From contig NZ_JARVWS010000002.1 of assembly GCF_029846275.1 (NCBI RefSeq), positions 868,001 through 932,000 of the forward strand: a stretch of DNA of 64,000 nucleotides, read 5' to 3'. The notes under the pieces are model-generated. The model worked only from the letters and a program-made list of their open reading frames with translations, made no database searches and had not been told where the DNA came from. The position numbers were made by a program, and so were the translations under genes. Positions 17,391 to 26,903 of this stretch are shown piece by piece; the stretch's first letter is position 1; the number at the start of each line of letters is the position of its first letter. The DNA is from Nocardioides sp. CER19. GTDB taxonomy: Bacteria > Actinomycetota > Actinomycetes > Propionibacteriales > Nocardioidaceae.

Positions 17391-18631
17391 CCACGATCGT
17401 CCTGCTCGCCGCCGCCGGTGCGAGCTGGGAGCCGGCCGGGCTCACGACGCTCGAGCGGGCGCCGGGGGTGGTCGTCCTCAAGCGCTGCGTGGACCTCGAC
17501 GACCTGCTCGCAGCGGCCGCCTCGGGCCAGGCCGACGCCGCGGTGGTCGCCGCCGAGCTGCCCGGTCTCGACGCCACCGCCGTCGACCAGCTGCGCCAGC
17601 ACGGCGTGCGCGTCGTGGCGGTCGCCCCGCCGGGTCCGACCGCCGATCCCGTCCGGGCCCGGGCCGCGCGGTCGGGACTGACCCGCGTCGTGCCCGAGGA
17701 CGCGCTCGCCGAGCTGCCCGGCGCGCTCACCTCGCCGGAGGAGCCCGAGGAGGTGCCGGTTCGCGCCGACTCCGTCGAGCTCCCACGCGCGGCGCTCCGT
17801 GGCCGGGTGGTCGCGGTCTGGGGGCCCGCCGGAGCCCCTGGCCGTACGACGGTCGCGACCGCCGTCGCTGCCGAGCTCGCGCACCGGCGAGTGCCCACCG
17901 TCCTCGTCGACGCCGACCCCTACGGCGGTGCCGTCGCCCCGCTCCTCGGCGTGCTCGACGAGGTCTCCGGGCTGCTGTCGGCCGCCCGGCTGTCCGCGGC
18001 CGGTGAGCTCGCGGTGCGGTTCCCGACCGTGCTGCGCACCTACGGGTCGCACCTCGGTGTGGTGACGGGCCTCCCGCGCGCCGACCGCTGGCCGGAGCTG
18101 CGGCCGGGCCTGGTCGGCGAGATCGCCGAGTGCGGGCGCGGGAGCGGCCACGTCGTGGTCGACACCGGGTTCAGCCTGGAGGACGACGGCGGACCCACGC
18201 CGGGCCGGACCGGCCGCAACCAGCTCACGCTCGACGCGCTCGAGGCCGCCGACGTGGTGGTCGTGGTCGGGTCGCCGGACCCGGTCGGTCTGGCGCGGCT
18301 GGCTCGCGCGCTCGTAGACCTGCGCGAGCACACGACGGTGCCGCCCTACGTCGTCGTCAACCGGATGCGGCCCAGCCTCGGCTGGACCGAGCGGGAGGTC
18401 GCGGCCATGCTCGCCGGAGTGGTGCGGACCGCGGCCGTCCGTTTCCTGCCCGACGACCAGACCACTGTCGACCGGGCGGCGGTGTCCGCCCGGTCGCTGC
18501 TCGAGACCGCACCCGACGCCCCGCTCCCGCGGGCGGTCGGCGGGCTGGTGGACGAGATCGCGCCCCCGGTCGCCGGTCGCCGGGCCGACCGGTCGCGGCG
18601 ACGGTCCCGCGGGCGGGCCGCAGCGGGCTGA
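17387..18631 (+). CDS. CpaE-like ATPase with an altered P-loop
   Basis: 414 aa. An N-terminal receiver-like region (about 1-110) precedes a MinD/ParA-type ATPase domain from about residue 143. The P-loop is WGPAGAPGRTTVA with Arg153 where the canonical GKT lysine would be. TVLVDADPYGGAVAPLLG is the Walker A' region and VVVDTGF the Walker B-like strand. The Arg/Ser-rich C-terminus is basic. Together with the SAF protein it forms an actinobacterial pair of unknown role; a pilus function is not supported by other genes here. Confidence 0.78.
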   Translation: MTTIVLLAAAGASWEPAGLTTLERAPGVVVLKRCVDLDDLLAAAASGQADAAVVAAELPGLDATAVDQLRQHGVRVVAVAPPGPTADPVRARAARSGLTRVVPEDALAELPGALTSPEEPEEVPVRADSVELPRAALRGRVVAVWGPAGAPGRTTVATAVAAELAHRRVPTVLVDADPYGGAVAPLLGVLDEVSGLLSAARLSAAGELAVRFPTVLRTYGSHLGVVTGLPRADRWPELRPGLVGEIAECGRGSGHVVVDTGFSLEDDGGPTPGRTGRNQLTLDALEAADVVVVVGSPDPVGLARLARALVDLREHTTVPPYVVVNRMRPSLGWTEREVAAMLAGVVRTAAVRFLPDDQTTVDRAAVSARSLLETAPDAPLPRAVGGLVDEIAPPVAGRRADRSRRRSRGRAAAG

Positions 18632-18671
18632 GCCGCCGCATGCGCCCCCACGGCTCGGGTACGTGCGAAGG

Positions 18672-19664
18672 ATGCGCATCGTGGTGACCGGGGCGACCGG
18701 CAACGTCGGGACCAGTGTGGTGGCCGAGCTCGCCCGGAGACCCGAGGTCGACGAGGTCGTCGGCCTCGCCCGCCGGCGGCCGGACTGGCACATCGACGGC
18801 GTGGCGTGGCGGAACGCCGACGTGAGGCACGACGACCTGGTCGACGTGTTCACGGGCGTCGACGCGGTCGTCCACCTGGGCTGGGCGTTCCAGCCCAGCC
18901 ACCGCCCGGACGTGACGTGGGGCGTCAACGTCCACGGCACCACGCGGGTGCTCGACGCCGCCGCGCAGGCCCGGGTCTCGGCCGTCGTGGTCGCCTCGTC
19001 CGTGGGCGCCTACTCGACCGGCAACAAGACCGACCTGGTCGACGAGTCCTGGCCCACGCACGGCTGGTCGCCCGCCGCCTACTGCCGCGAGAAGGCCTAC
19101 GTCGAGCGGCTGCTGGACGGCTTCGAGCAGGCCCGACCGGAGATCCGGGTGGTGCGGATGCGACCGGCCTTCATGTTCAAGGCCCCGTCCTCGCCGGAGC
19201 AGAAGCGGATCTTCGGCGGCCGGATGCTGCCGACACGGCTCCTCGGCCGGGTCGGCGTACCGCTGGTGCCGGCGCTGCCCGGGCTCGTCTTCCAGGTGCT
19301 GCACACCGACGACGCCGCGCGCGCCTTCGCGCAGGGCGTGCTCGGCGACGCGCGCGGTCCGTTCAACCTGGCCGCCGACCCGCTCGTCGACGCGTCCGTG
19401 CTGGGGGAGGTGTTCGGCGGTCGGCCGCTGCCGGTCCCGGCCCGGCCGGTGCGGGAGCTCGCGGCCGCGGCCTGGCACGCGCGGATCGTGCCGGCTCCGC
19501 CGCAGCTGCTCGACTACCTGCTGCAGATGCCGCTGATGTCGTGCGAGCGGGCGAACCACGAGCTCGGCTGGCGGCCGGAGCGGACCTCGGTCGAGGCGCT
19601 CAGCGCGCTGCGCGAGGGCCTGGCCCACCCGCAGGAGCTGGACACCCCGCCGCTCGCGTCCTGA
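18672..19664 (+). CDS. NAD(P)-dependent epimerase/dehydratase-family protein
   Basis: 330 aa from ATG at 18672; a GTG at 18663 is an alternative. An extended short-chain reductase with the glycine-rich motif VTGATGNVG at the N-terminus and a catalytic YxxxK (YCREK). The substrate-binding half includes VRPAFMF-like residues. A sugar nucleotide or other substrate cannot be assigned. It starts 40 nt after the ATPase stop and converges with the membrane-protein gene at 19678. Confidence 0.85.
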   Translation: MRIVVTGATGNVGTSVVAELARRPEVDEVVGLARRRPDWHIDGVAWRNADVRHDDLVDVFTGVDAVVHLGWAFQPSHRPDVTWGVNVHGTTRVLDAAAQARVSAVVVASSVGAYSTGNKTDLVDESWPTHGWSPAAYCREKAYVERLLDGFEQARPEIRVVRMRPAFMFKAPSSPEQKRIFGGRMLPTRLLGRVGVPLVPALPGLVFQVLHTDDAARAFAQGVLGDARGPFNLAADPLVDASVLGEVFGGRPLPVPARPVRELAAAAWHARIVPAPPQLLDYLLQMPLMSCERANHELGWRPERTSVEALSALREGLAHPQELDTPPLAS

Positions 19665-19677
19665 CCGATCGCCTGGC

Positions 19678-21009
19678 TCAGGCGGAGAACAGCAGCCAGA
19701 GGCCGCCGATCGTGAACGCGACCATCGCGAACAGCAGCGGCAGCTGGCCCGTGAGCTGGTGGCGCCGCGGCAGCAGCTTGATCGCCCGGTCGTGCGCCGC
19801 GATGACGCCGAGCACGTGCCCGACGACGACCAGCAGCACCTTGAGGTTCGCCAGGAACGTCGGGTGGTAGGAGAAGTAGTAGTCGACGTTCCAGTTCGCG
19901 GTGCCGAACCAGTTCGACCCGTTGGAGAAGGGGTCGCTGGCCTTGATGAGCGTCGCCTGTCCGGCCTCGAGCAGGTAGGAGAGGTAGTGGGCCATGATGT
20001 AGGCGACGATGATCGGCACGATCGAGTGCGCGAAGAGCCGAGGGAGCGTCCGGCGCCGGAAGCCCGGCTCCACGCCGGTCAGCATCGTCCCGACCGAGAA
20101 GATCACGCCGACCGCGAGGCAGAACCCGAGCAGCGCGAGGTTGTTGACGAGGGTCGGCGCCCAGGTGTGCTCGTTGATGAACGCGGTGTTCTGGAAGAAC
20201 AGGATCCAGTGCGAGGAGTCCTTGAACGAGTCGAACGCCGTGGACCCGAACAGCACCGCCGTGACCGCGACCAGGCCGGCGCGCGGCGTCACCGTGTCGA
20301 GGTTGGCCAGCGGGCTGCGCACGAGGAGCACGCCGTCGCGGCGGCCCCAGATCGAGAGCTTGGCCACGAGCGAGCTGTAGACCTCGAACGGGTCGGCGCG
20401 CGCGTAGAAGACGTTGCCGAACAGCGCGCCGCCGACGAGCATCACCGCGACGTAGACGGCACCCCAGAGCCGGACCGGCCCGAGGTCGGCGTTGTGCGGG
20501 TAGACGAGCTCCATCCAGACGAACGCATAGAGGCCGATCGCGGCCGGCCAGTGGCCGAGCCGTTCGGGGTAGCGGTAGACGCCCGTCTCGGGGTCGCCGC
20601 CGGAGAGCTTGGCGAAGAGCAGGTTGATGGTCCGGACCGGGCTGATCGCCTTCCACACCGGGCCGAAGAGGACCGACAGCGGGACGAGGGCGACCCACCA
20701 CCACACGTAGAAGATGCCGAACAGCGGGTTCGTGAGGAGGTCCTTGCCGAACACCGCGACCATCACGGTGTAGAGGAACAGCACGAACCCGACGACGCGC
20801 CAGAGGACCGGCCACCAGCGCGCGTCGACGACCCGTGCGATCCACCGCGGCGCGGGGCGACCCGACGTCGCCTCGTCGTAGCGCGGCGTGCGCCACGCGA
20901 CCGCGAGGACGGTGAAGGAGACGGTCAGCGCGGCGACGGCGCCGGCGATGGCGAGCTCGGGCGAGATCGGGAGGTCGCGAGCACCCCCGATCCCGTGAGC
21001 GGAGATCAC
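19678..21009 (-). CDS. large multi-pass membrane protein, function unknown
   Basis: 443 aa with about ten to eleven hydrophobic helices. Conserved-looking features are the loop FGPVWKAISPVRTINLLFAK, a helix with His (FAHSIVPIIVAYIMAHYLSYLL) and WFGTANWNVDYYFSYH in an extracytoplasmic loop. Homologues are sometimes called fenitrothion hydrolase, a name I would not rely on. The start ATG overlaps the stop of a cupredoxin-like lipoprotein (ATGA), so the two likely act together, perhaps in metal handling. Confidence 0.7.
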   Translation of the reverse strand: MISAHGIGGARDLPISPELAIAGAVAALTVSFTVLAVAWRTPRYDEATSGRPAPRWIARVVDARWWPVLWRVVGFVLFLYTVMVAVFGKDLLTNPLFGIFYVWWWVALVPLSVLFGPVWKAISPVRTINLLFAKLSGGDPETGVYRYPERLGHWPAAIGLYAFVWMELVYPHNADLGPVRLWGAVYVAVMLVGGALFGNVFYARADPFEVYSSLVAKLSIWGRRDGVLLVRSPLANLDTVTPRAGLVAVTAVLFGSTAFDSFKDSSHWILFFQNTAFINEHTWAPTLVNNLALLGFCLAVGVIFSVGTMLTGVEPGFRRRTLPRLFAHSIVPIIVAYIMAHYLSYLLEAGQATLIKASDPFSNGSNWFGTANWNVDYYFSYHPTFLANLKVLLVVVGHVLGVIAAHDRAIKLLPRRHQLTGQLPLLFAMVAFTIGGLWLLFSA

Positions 21010-21377
21010 TTGACTTCGAGCTGGACGATGGTCTTCTCGAGGTGGTGCGACTCGACCTCGATGATGCCGGCCTTGTCGAAGGGGCCGAGGTCGAGGATCG
21101 TCGTCCCCTTCTCGTACTCCAGCTCCTTCTCCGGGTCGGAGTGGACGTGGACCTCGCCGGGCGCGTCGGCGGTGACGACGAACTCGATCGGCTGGCCGAT
21201 GGCGACGTCGACGCGCTCACCGCTCGGGCTGACGCTGTTGCCCTCGAACTTGATGTCGATCCGCTTCGTGGTCTGGCTCGAGGCAGGCGCCGCGTCGTCG
21301 TCGCTCCCGCACGCAGTGAGGCTCACGGCGCCGGCGAGGACGGCGATCACGGCGATGAGGTGGCGCAGCTGGCGCAT
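21006..21377 (-). CDS. cupredoxin-like lipoprotein
   Basis: 123 aa from ATG at 21377, preceded by AGAGAGG; an in-frame upstream start to 21413 lacks that site. A signal peptide with lipobox LTAC puts the lipid at Cys23. The mature domain (about 40-123) has the beta-rich look of EfeO/cupredoxin modules: FVVTADAPGEVHVHSDPE and GIIEVESHHLEKTIVQLEVK. Several histidines could bind copper, but a full Cys/Met site is not evident. Stop-start overlap with the membrane protein below indicates a joint function. Confidence 0.78.
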   Translation of the reverse strand: MRQLRHLIAVIAVLAGAVSLTACGSDDDAAPASSQTTKRIDIKFEGNSVSPSGERVDVAIGQPIEFVVTADAPGEVHVHSDPEKELEYEKGTTILDLGPFDKAGIIEVESHHLEKTIVQLEVK

Positions 21378-21511
21378 CGTTGCCTCTCTGGTGGGGTCGG
21401 CTGGGTTCGACACACGGAAAGACGACGGGCGGCGAAGGCCCGTCGTACCTCTGGAAGAATCGCACGGGAATCTGAGAGGGGGCCAAGAGGGCCCCGGAAA
21501 GGGGCCGTCGC

Positions 21512-22972
21512 ATGGGGGACCGCCTCACGCCCCGGGACCTGTCGTTCCTGACCGAGGAGAGCGCCACGGCACCCCGGCAGAACGCCACGGTCGAGATCTT
21601 CGAGCCCGGGCCGGAGGGTTTCGACTACGACGCGCTGCTGGCGCTCATCGCCGACCGCATCTCGTTCGTCCCGCGCTACCGGCAGCGGGTCCAGTTCCTC
21701 CCGGGCCGGCTGGCCAACCCGGTCTGGGTCGACGACCCGACGTTCGAGCTCGAGTACCACGTGCGGCGCTCCGCGCTGCCGCGCCCCGGCAACGCCGACC
21801 AGCTCCGCGACCTGGTCGCCCGCATCGTCTCGCGGCCGCTCGACCGGCACCGGCCGCTGTGGGAGATGTATCTCGTCGAGGGACTCGAGGGTGGCCGCGT
21901 CGCGATCCTCACCAAGGCCCACCAGGCGCTCGTCGACGGCGTGCACACCGTCGACCTCGGGCAGCTGCTGCTCGACGTCAGCCCTGACACCAAGCTCCTC
22001 GACCCGGAGTACGACGACTGGCGACCCGGCCGGGCGGCGACGCCGGTCGGCCTGCTGGTCGACGCGGTCCGCGACGTGCTCGCCGAGCCCGAGATCGCGC
22101 TCGACGCCGCGCGCAGCACGACCGCCCGGCTGGCGCGCCGCGGGCGGCGCCTCGTGCGGCGCGGCGTCGGTACGGCCGAGCTGGTCGTCCGCGGTCGGCC
22201 CGACTGGATGACCCCGCTCAACGGCCGCCTCTCGCAGCAGCGCCGCTTCGTCACGCTCGAGGCGCGGCTCGACGACCTGCGCGCGATCCGCGCCGTGCAC
22301 GGCGGCACGATCAACGACGTCGTCCTCGCGATCGTCGCCGGCGGGTTGCGTGCCTGGCTCATGACGCGGCCCGAATCGTTGGCCGGCATGCGCCAGGTGC
22401 GCGCGGTGGTCCCGATCTCGGTCATCGACGAGAACGAGGAGGCGACCTCGCTCGGGTCCCAGATCGCCGTGCACTTCGTCGACCTGCCCGTCAGCGAGCC
22501 CAGCCCCGTCGTACGGCTGCACCAGGTCTCCTACTCGTTCGAGTCCCACAAGGCGACCGGTCGCGGCGTCGCCGCGAGCCGGCTCGCGGGGATCGCCGGG
22601 TTCGCGCCGACGACGTTCCACGCCGTGGGGTCGCGGGCCGCCGCCGCCCAGCCGGGGCGCAGCTATCACCTGACCGTCACGAACGTCCCTGGTCCGCAGT
22701 CGGCCCGCTACGCGGCGGGGGCCGAGATGGTGGCCAGCTATCCGGTGCCTCCGCTCGTGCCCGGCCACGCGCTGGCGATCGGTGTGACGTCCTACCACGG
22801 TGGGGTGTCCTTTGGGATCACGACCGATCGCGACCTCATCCCCGACGCCGACATCCTGGGCCAGTGCTTCGCCGACGCCCTCGTCGAGCTGCTCGACACC
22901 GTCAACGGCGACCGGCCCCGGGCTCCGCGCGGCCGGCGTCGGGCCACCGCGAAGGCGAAGGGGAACGCCTGA
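21512..22972 (+). CDS. WS/DGAT-type acyltransferase (wax ester/triacylglycerol)
   Basis: 486 aa. Wax-ester synthase/diacylglycerol acyltransferase signature blocks are visible: PLWEMYLVEGL, the motif region AHQALVDGVH with His137, Gln138, Asp142, Gly143, NDVVLAIVAGGLR, and VTNVPGPQ near the C-terminus. The canonical HHxxxDG has Gln at its second His here, which may lower or change acyl transfer. The usual product is storage triacylglycerol or wax ester. A small gene follows with a 1-nt overlap. Confidence 0.87.
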   Translation: MGDRLTPRDLSFLTEESATAPRQNATVEIFEPGPEGFDYDALLALIADRISFVPRYRQRVQFLPGRLANPVWVDDPTFELEYHVRRSALPRPGNADQLRDLVARIVSRPLDRHRPLWEMYLVEGLEGGRVAILTKAHQALVDGVHTVDLGQLLLDVSPDTKLLDPEYDDWRPGRAATPVGLLVDAVRDVLAEPEIALDAARSTTARLARRGRRLVRRGVGTAELVVRGRPDWMTPLNGRLSQQRRFVTLEARLDDLRAIRAVHGGTINDVVLAIVAGGLRAWLMTRPESLAGMRQVRAVVPISVIDENEEATSLGSQIAVHFVDLPVSEPSPVVRLHQVSYSFESHKATGRGVAASRLAGIAGFAPTTFHAVGSRAAAAQPGRSYHLTVTNVPGPQSARYAAGAEMVASYPVPPLVPGHALAIGVTSYHGGVSFGITTDRDLIPDADILGQCFADALVELLDTVNGDRPRAPRGRRRATAKAKGNA

Positions 22973-23319
22973 TGCGGCTCTACGTCCCGGCCACGCTCGA
23001 CCTGCTCGGACGCTGGCACGAGGCCGGCGAGGTCCCGGCGGCGGATCCCGGCGTGCTCGGCGCCTTCGAGGCGCCCGACGACACCGAGGAGGGGGAGTAC
23101 GCCGCACTCATGTCCGCGGCCGACGCCTCGGCCGAGCTGCTCGCCGGTCACGGCCGCCGCGTGGTCCTCGTCGTCGAGACGCGGTCACCGAGCGACCCGG
23201 CTCGCTCCCGGGACTGGCAGGCGGTGCACGCCGACCTGGTCGACCGGCCCGAGGGCGCGGACCCCGACGAGGACCTCGGCTGGTTCGCGACGCAGGAGAT
23301 CCCCGATCTGATCGCGTGA
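22972..23319 (+). CDS. small conserved protein (MRLYVPATL family)
   Basis: 115 aa, start ATG overlapping the WS/DGAT stop (TGATG). It opens with MRLYVPATLDLLGRWHEAGE, the conserved start of a small actinobacterial domain family (I recall it as DUF6912, not verified). It is acidic and soluble, with no cofactor motif. Tight coupling to the acyltransferase suggests a shared role, but no function is known. Confidence 0.75.
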   Translation: MRLYVPATLDLLGRWHEAGEVPAADPGVLGAFEAPDDTEEGEYAALMSAADASAELLAGHGRRVVLVVETRSPSDPARSRDWQAVHADLVDRPEGADPDEDLGWFATQEIPDLIA

Positions 23320-23400
23320 ATTCGCTGTTCCAGGGCTTTGCCTTGGGGTACAAAGCGCTGGGCCGGGTCGTCGGAATCCGGCACTGATCCAGGGGGACAC

Positions 23401-24117
23401 ATGAATCGATCTCTCCTGTCCAGGCTCAGCGGCGCGATCGTCGCTCTGGTCCTGGGCACCACGACGCTCGCCACGCTGGGCGCGGCGGCGCCCGCGAGCG
23501 CGGCCGAGACCTGCACGAGCAAGGCCACCATCACGCTGAAGGCGGGCTACGCGTCGTACTCGCCGGCGCCTTACTACGGTCAGGCGCTCTACCTCGACGG
23601 CGACGTCACCTACGTCTGCCCGTCCGACCCGACGTACGCCTACCACGTCAACGTCGGCACGGTCGCCATCGAGCGCAACACCGGCACGGGCTGGGTCCGC
23701 ATCGGGTCGTTCTCCAACGGCTACCCCTACCTGAGCACCAGCTACGCCGCGAAGGCCGCCTACCGGATCACCTACACGGGCGGCACCAACACCTACGGCG
23801 AGACCATCACGCCGACCGCGTCCGCCGCCGTCTCGACCGGCACCGTCTACCGGTCCTACGCGGGCAGCACCTCGCGCAACGCGCACGGCAAGGCCGTCTT
23901 CAACATCAAGGTCTCGCCCGCCTTCTCCGGCAAGGTCCTCCTGCAGGTGAAGAAGGGCAAGAAGTGGAAGAAGGTCCGCAAGCCCCAGATGCGGAGCGGC
24001 CACCTGAAGCTCAAGGTCGGCTACCCGCGCCGCGGCAAGACGACCTACCGGATCGTCGTCCCGGCCGCCGGCGGCTTCCCGGCACTCGCGGTGCCGTTCT
24101 GGGTCAAGCGCCTCTGA
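23401..24117 (+). CDS. secreted protein of unknown function, basic C-terminal domain
   Basis: 238 aa from ATG at 23401, after GGGGG. A Sec signal peptide ends near ASAAE (residue about 36). Two cysteines (ETCTSK and VTYVCPSD) could form a disulphide. The C-terminal region is Lys/Arg rich (VKKGKKWKKVRKPQ, VGYPRRGKTTYRI) and reminiscent of the Ig-like C-terminal modules also seen in the gene at 53315. No enzyme motif is seen. The gene stands alone. Confidence 0.7.
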   Translation: MNRSLLSRLSGAIVALVLGTTTLATLGAAAPASAAETCTSKATITLKAGYASYSPAPYYGQALYLDGDVTYVCPSDPTYAYHVNVGTVAIERNTGTGWVRIGSFSNGYPYLSTSYAAKAAYRITYTGGTNTYGETITPTASAAVSTGTVYRSYAGSTSRNAHGKAVFNIKVSPAFSGKVLLQVKKGKKWKKVRKPQMRSGHLKLKVGYPRRGKTTYRIVVPAAGGFPALAVPFWVKRL

Positions 24118-24168
24118 CCCACCAACCCTGCGCGCCCGTGTGCGAGCGTGGCGATCTACCCTGGACGC

Positions 24169-24384
24169 ATGTTCCTGGAGATCGTGGCGCTGCACATGGG
24201 CGCGCTGCATCCCTACGAGAAGGTGCTGACGCTGCTGCTGGCGTTCGGGCCGTTCGTGGTGCTGGGCCTCGTGATCGCCGTACGCCGGCGGCAGGACCTG
24301 GCGGAGGAGCGGGCCGAGGAGGTGGCGGCCGAGCAGGAGCTCAGCGGGCGAGCCACTCCCGGCCGACCTGGTTCTCCTTCCTGA
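24169..24384 (+). CDS. small membrane protein, 3' end overlapping the opposite gene
   Basis: 71 aa from ATG at 24169. One hydrophobic helix (about 19-43, LTLLLAFGPFVVLGLVIAV) follows a short N-terminus (MFLEIVALHMGALHPYEK), then a Glu-rich cytoplasmic tail (AEERAEEVAAEQELSG). The last 44 nt overlap, tail to tail, with the DUF2505 gene on the other strand. The start looks right, but the overlap means the C-terminus could be artefactual or the protein shorter in other strains. Confidence 0.6.
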   Translation: MFLEIVALHMGALHPYEKVLTLLLAFGPFVVLGLVIAVRRRQDLAEERAEEVAAEQELSGRATPGRPGSPS

Positions 24385-24820
24385 GGGCCTTGAGGAGGAT
24401 CTCCTCGATCACCCGCTCGGCCTTGCCGCCGACCAGCGGCATGTTCACCCGGATGTCCGCGGCGACCCGCTGAACCGTCGTGCCGCCGGACTCGGTGAGC
24501 GTGATCGTGCCCTTCATCTCGCCCGGCTTGCCGGGGATGGTGATCTCGAGCGCCGCGTGGTTGCCGCTCCACTGCTCGCGCTGGGCGATCTCGATGCGCT
24601 CGCCGACGAGCTTCTTCGCGAACGACGGCACGCCGTTCGCGGCCTGCGCGTAGTCGACGGCGACGCTGCCGCTCTCCGTGGTGCCCGTGATCGTCACCGT
24701 CCGGGACAGGGCGTGCTGGGCGTCGCAGACCGCCTCGCGGAACGCGGGATCGGCGAGCATCGCGGCCACCTCAGCCAGCGGGGCGTCGTAGGTCAGGTCG
24801 TGGCGGAGGGGCGTGCTCAT
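24341..24820 (-). CDS. DUF2505-family protein
   Basis: 159 aa. A START/SRPBCC-like fold: DLTYDAPLAEVAAMLADPAFREAV at the start, then alternating strands (TVTITGTTESGSVAVDYAQ, TVQRVAADIRVNMPLVGGKA) and a C-terminal helix ending REWLAR. This matches DUF2505 from memory. SRPBCC proteins hold lipids or polyketides in a cavity; the ligand is unknown. It lies 23 nt downstream of kynA on the same strand and overlaps the small membrane gene antisense. Confidence 0.78.
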   Translation of the reverse strand: MSTPLRHDLTYDAPLAEVAAMLADPAFREAVCDAQHALSRTVTITGTTESGSVAVDYAQAANGVPSFAKKLVGERIEIAQREQWSGNHAALEITIPGKPGEMKGTITLTESGGTTVQRVAADIRVNMPLVGGKAERVIEEILLKALRKENQVGREWLAR

Positions 24821-24843
24821 GGGCGCCATTCTGCCGGGGCGGC

Positions 24844-25635
24844 CTACAGGTCGGTGCGCAGGCGCCACAGCTCCGGGAACAGCACGACGTCGAGGCGGGT
24901 CCGCAGGTAGCCGACGCCGCTCGTGCCGCCGGTCCCGGCCTTGGAGCCGATGATCCGCTGCACCGTGGTGACGTGCCGGAAACGCCACAGCCGGAAGGCG
25001 TCCTCGAGGTCGGTCAGCTCCTCGCCGAGCTGGTAGAGGTCCCAGTGGCTCTGCGGGTCGCGGTAGACCTCGAGCCACGCCTGCTCGACCTGGGCGTCGG
25101 CCTCGTAAGGCTGGGTCCAGTCCCGGTCGAGCTTGGCCTCGGGCACCGAGAGTCCACGGCGGGCGAGCAGCCGCAGCGCCTCGTCGTAGAGGGACGGCCG
25201 CTCGAGCGCCTCCCGCACCGGCTGCAGCCGCGCGGCCTGGGCGGCGTGCGGACCGGAGACGGCGTCGGCCCAGCGCGGGTTCTTGTTGCCGAGGGTGAAC
25301 TCGACGCAGCGGTACTGCCACGACTGGAAGCCGCTGCCGAACCCGAGCACGTCGCGGAACCTGCCGTAGTCGGTCGGTGTCATGGTCGCGAGCACGTCCC
25401 ACGCGTGGACGAGCTGCTCCATGATCTTCGACGCCCGCGCGGTCGTCTTGAACGCGAACGGCAGCTCGTCCTCGGCCACCGCCCTCGTCGCCGACCCCAG
25501 CTCGTGGAGGAGGAGCCGCATCCACAGCTCGCTGGTCTGGTGCTGGACGATGAACAGCATCTCGTCGTGCTCGCCGGACAGCGGGTGCTGTGCCGCGAGC
25601 ACCTCGTCGAGATGGAGGTAGTCGCCGTAGTCCAT
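24844..25635 (-). CDS. kynA: tryptophan 2,3-dioxygenase
   Basis: 263 aa. Opens the indole ring of tryptophan to N-formylkynurenine using haem iron and O2; cytosolic. Family blocks are clear: [28 protein letters not shown] (active-site region about 28-40), [11 protein letters not shown] and [19 protein letters not shown], which carries the haem-ligand histidine. The ATG at 25635 overlaps the kynU stop by 1 nt. It is last in the ku-kynB-kynU-kynA set. Confidence 0.94.
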   Translation of the reverse strand: MDYGDYLHLDEVLAAQHPLSGEHDEMLFIVQHQTSELWMRLLLHELGSATRAVAEDELPFAFKTTARASKIMEQLVHAWDVLATMTPTDYGRFRDVLGFGSGFQSWQYRCVEFTLGNKNPRWADAVSGPHAAQAARLQPVREALERPSLYDEALRLLARRGLSVPEAKLDRDWTQPYEADAQVEQAWLEVYRDPQSHWDLYQLGEELTDLEDAFRLWRFRHVTTVQRIIGSKAGTGGTSGVGYLRTRLDVVLFPELWRLRTDL

Positions 25636-26903
25636 CAGGTCACCGCCAGTCGCTGGGCCCAGCGCTCGTCGCGCCACTCGTCGCTCTCCATCACCTGGCG
25701 CAGGTGCTCGACGGCGTCCCACACGTCGACGAAGCGGGTGTAGAGCGGTGTCACCCCGAACCGGAGGATGTCGGGCAGTCCGTCCTGCCCGGCTCGGAAG
25801 TCGCCGATCACGCCCCGGGCGATGAGGGCCTGCACGATCTCGTAGGCACCCTCGGTGCGGGTCAGGCAGACCTGGCTGCCCCGCGCGTCGTCGTCGCGGG
25901 GCGACTCGAGGTCGAAGCCGCCGACACGGTCCTCGACCAGGTCGGCGAAGAGCCGCGTCAGCTCCAGCGACTTGCGGCGGAGGGCCGCGAGGCCGCCGTA
26001 CGGCTCGGCGGCGAGGAGGGTGTCGACCCCGCACTCCAGCGCGGCCGTCGCCAGGACGCCCGGCGTGCCGGAGACGTAGCGGCCGATGCCCGGCGCCGGC
26101 TCGTAGTCGGTCGTGAACGCGAACGGTGCCGCGTGGCCCATCCAGCCGGACAGCGGCTGCGCGAACCGGTCGGCGTGCCGCGGGCTCACCCAGACGTACG
26201 CCGGCGCGCCCGGTCCGCCGTTGAGGAACTTGTAGCCGCAGCCGATCGCGAAGTCGGCTCCGGCGCCGGTCAGGTCGACAGGGACCGCGCCGGCCGAGTG
26301 GCACAGGTCCCAGACGGTGAGGACACCGCGGGCGTGCGCCTGCTCGGTGACCGCTGCCAGGTCCCACATCGCGCCGGTGCGGTAGTTGACGTGGGTGAGC
26401 AGGAGGACGGCCACCCGCTCGTCCAGCCGGTCTGCCGGATCCTCGCCCGGGTCGATGAGGACGAGCTCGCAGCCGTGCTCGCGGGCGACCGACTGCGCGA
26501 CGTAGAGGTCGGTGGGGAAGTTGGTGCGCTCGCTGACGATGACGGTGCGCTCGGGCGCCTCCTCGGCGGCGATGGCGAGGGCCGCCTTGAGGACCTTGTA
26601 GACGTTCACGCTCGTGGAGTCGGCGACGACGAGCTCGCCGGGACCCGCGCCGACCAGGCGGGCGATCTTGTCGCCGACGCGGTGGGGCAGGTCGATCCAG
26701 CCCGCGCTGTTCCAGCTACCGATCAGGTCGCGGCCCCACTCCTCGGCGACGACCTGCTGGACGCGCGCGGCGGTGGCGCGGGGGAGGGCGCCGAGCGAGT
26801 TCCCGTCGAGGTAGATCGTCCCGACGGGCAGGTCGAAGAGGTCCCGTAGGGGCGCGAGCGGGTCCTGCTCGTCGAGCTTCTCGGTCTCCTCGCGGGTCGT
26901 CAC
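25635..26903 (-). CDS. kynU: kynureninase
   Basis: 422 aa. PLP enzyme cleaving kynurenine to anthranilate and alanine. [12 protein letters not shown] at the start, the PLP-binding Lys in [19 protein letters not shown], and the loop [15 protein letters not shown] are typical. Start overlaps the kynB stop by 4 nt (ATGA) and stop overlaps the kynA start. The anthranilate produced could feed tryptophan synthesis, quinolone-like signals or degradation; none of those genes is nearby. Confidence 0.94.
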   Translation of the reverse strand: MTTREETEKLDEQDPLAPLRDLFDLPVGTIYLDGNSLGALPRATAARVQQVVAEEWGRDLIGSWNSAGWIDLPHRVGDKIARLVGAGPGELVVADSTSVNVYKVLKAALAIAAEEAPERTVIVSERTNFPTDLYVAQSVAREHGCELVLIDPGEDPADRLDERVAVLLLTHVNYRTGAMWDLAAVTEQAHARGVLTVWDLCHSAGAVPVDLTGAGADFAIGCGYKFLNGGPGAPAYVWVSPRHADRFAQPLSGWMGHAAPFAFTTDYEPAPGIGRYVSGTPGVLATAALECGVDTLLAAEPYGGLAALRRKSLELTRLFADLVEDRVGGFDLESPRDDDARGSQVCLTRTEGAYEIVQALIARGVIGDFRAGQDGLPDILRFGVTPLYTRFVDVWDAVEHLRQVMESDEWRDERWAQRLAVT

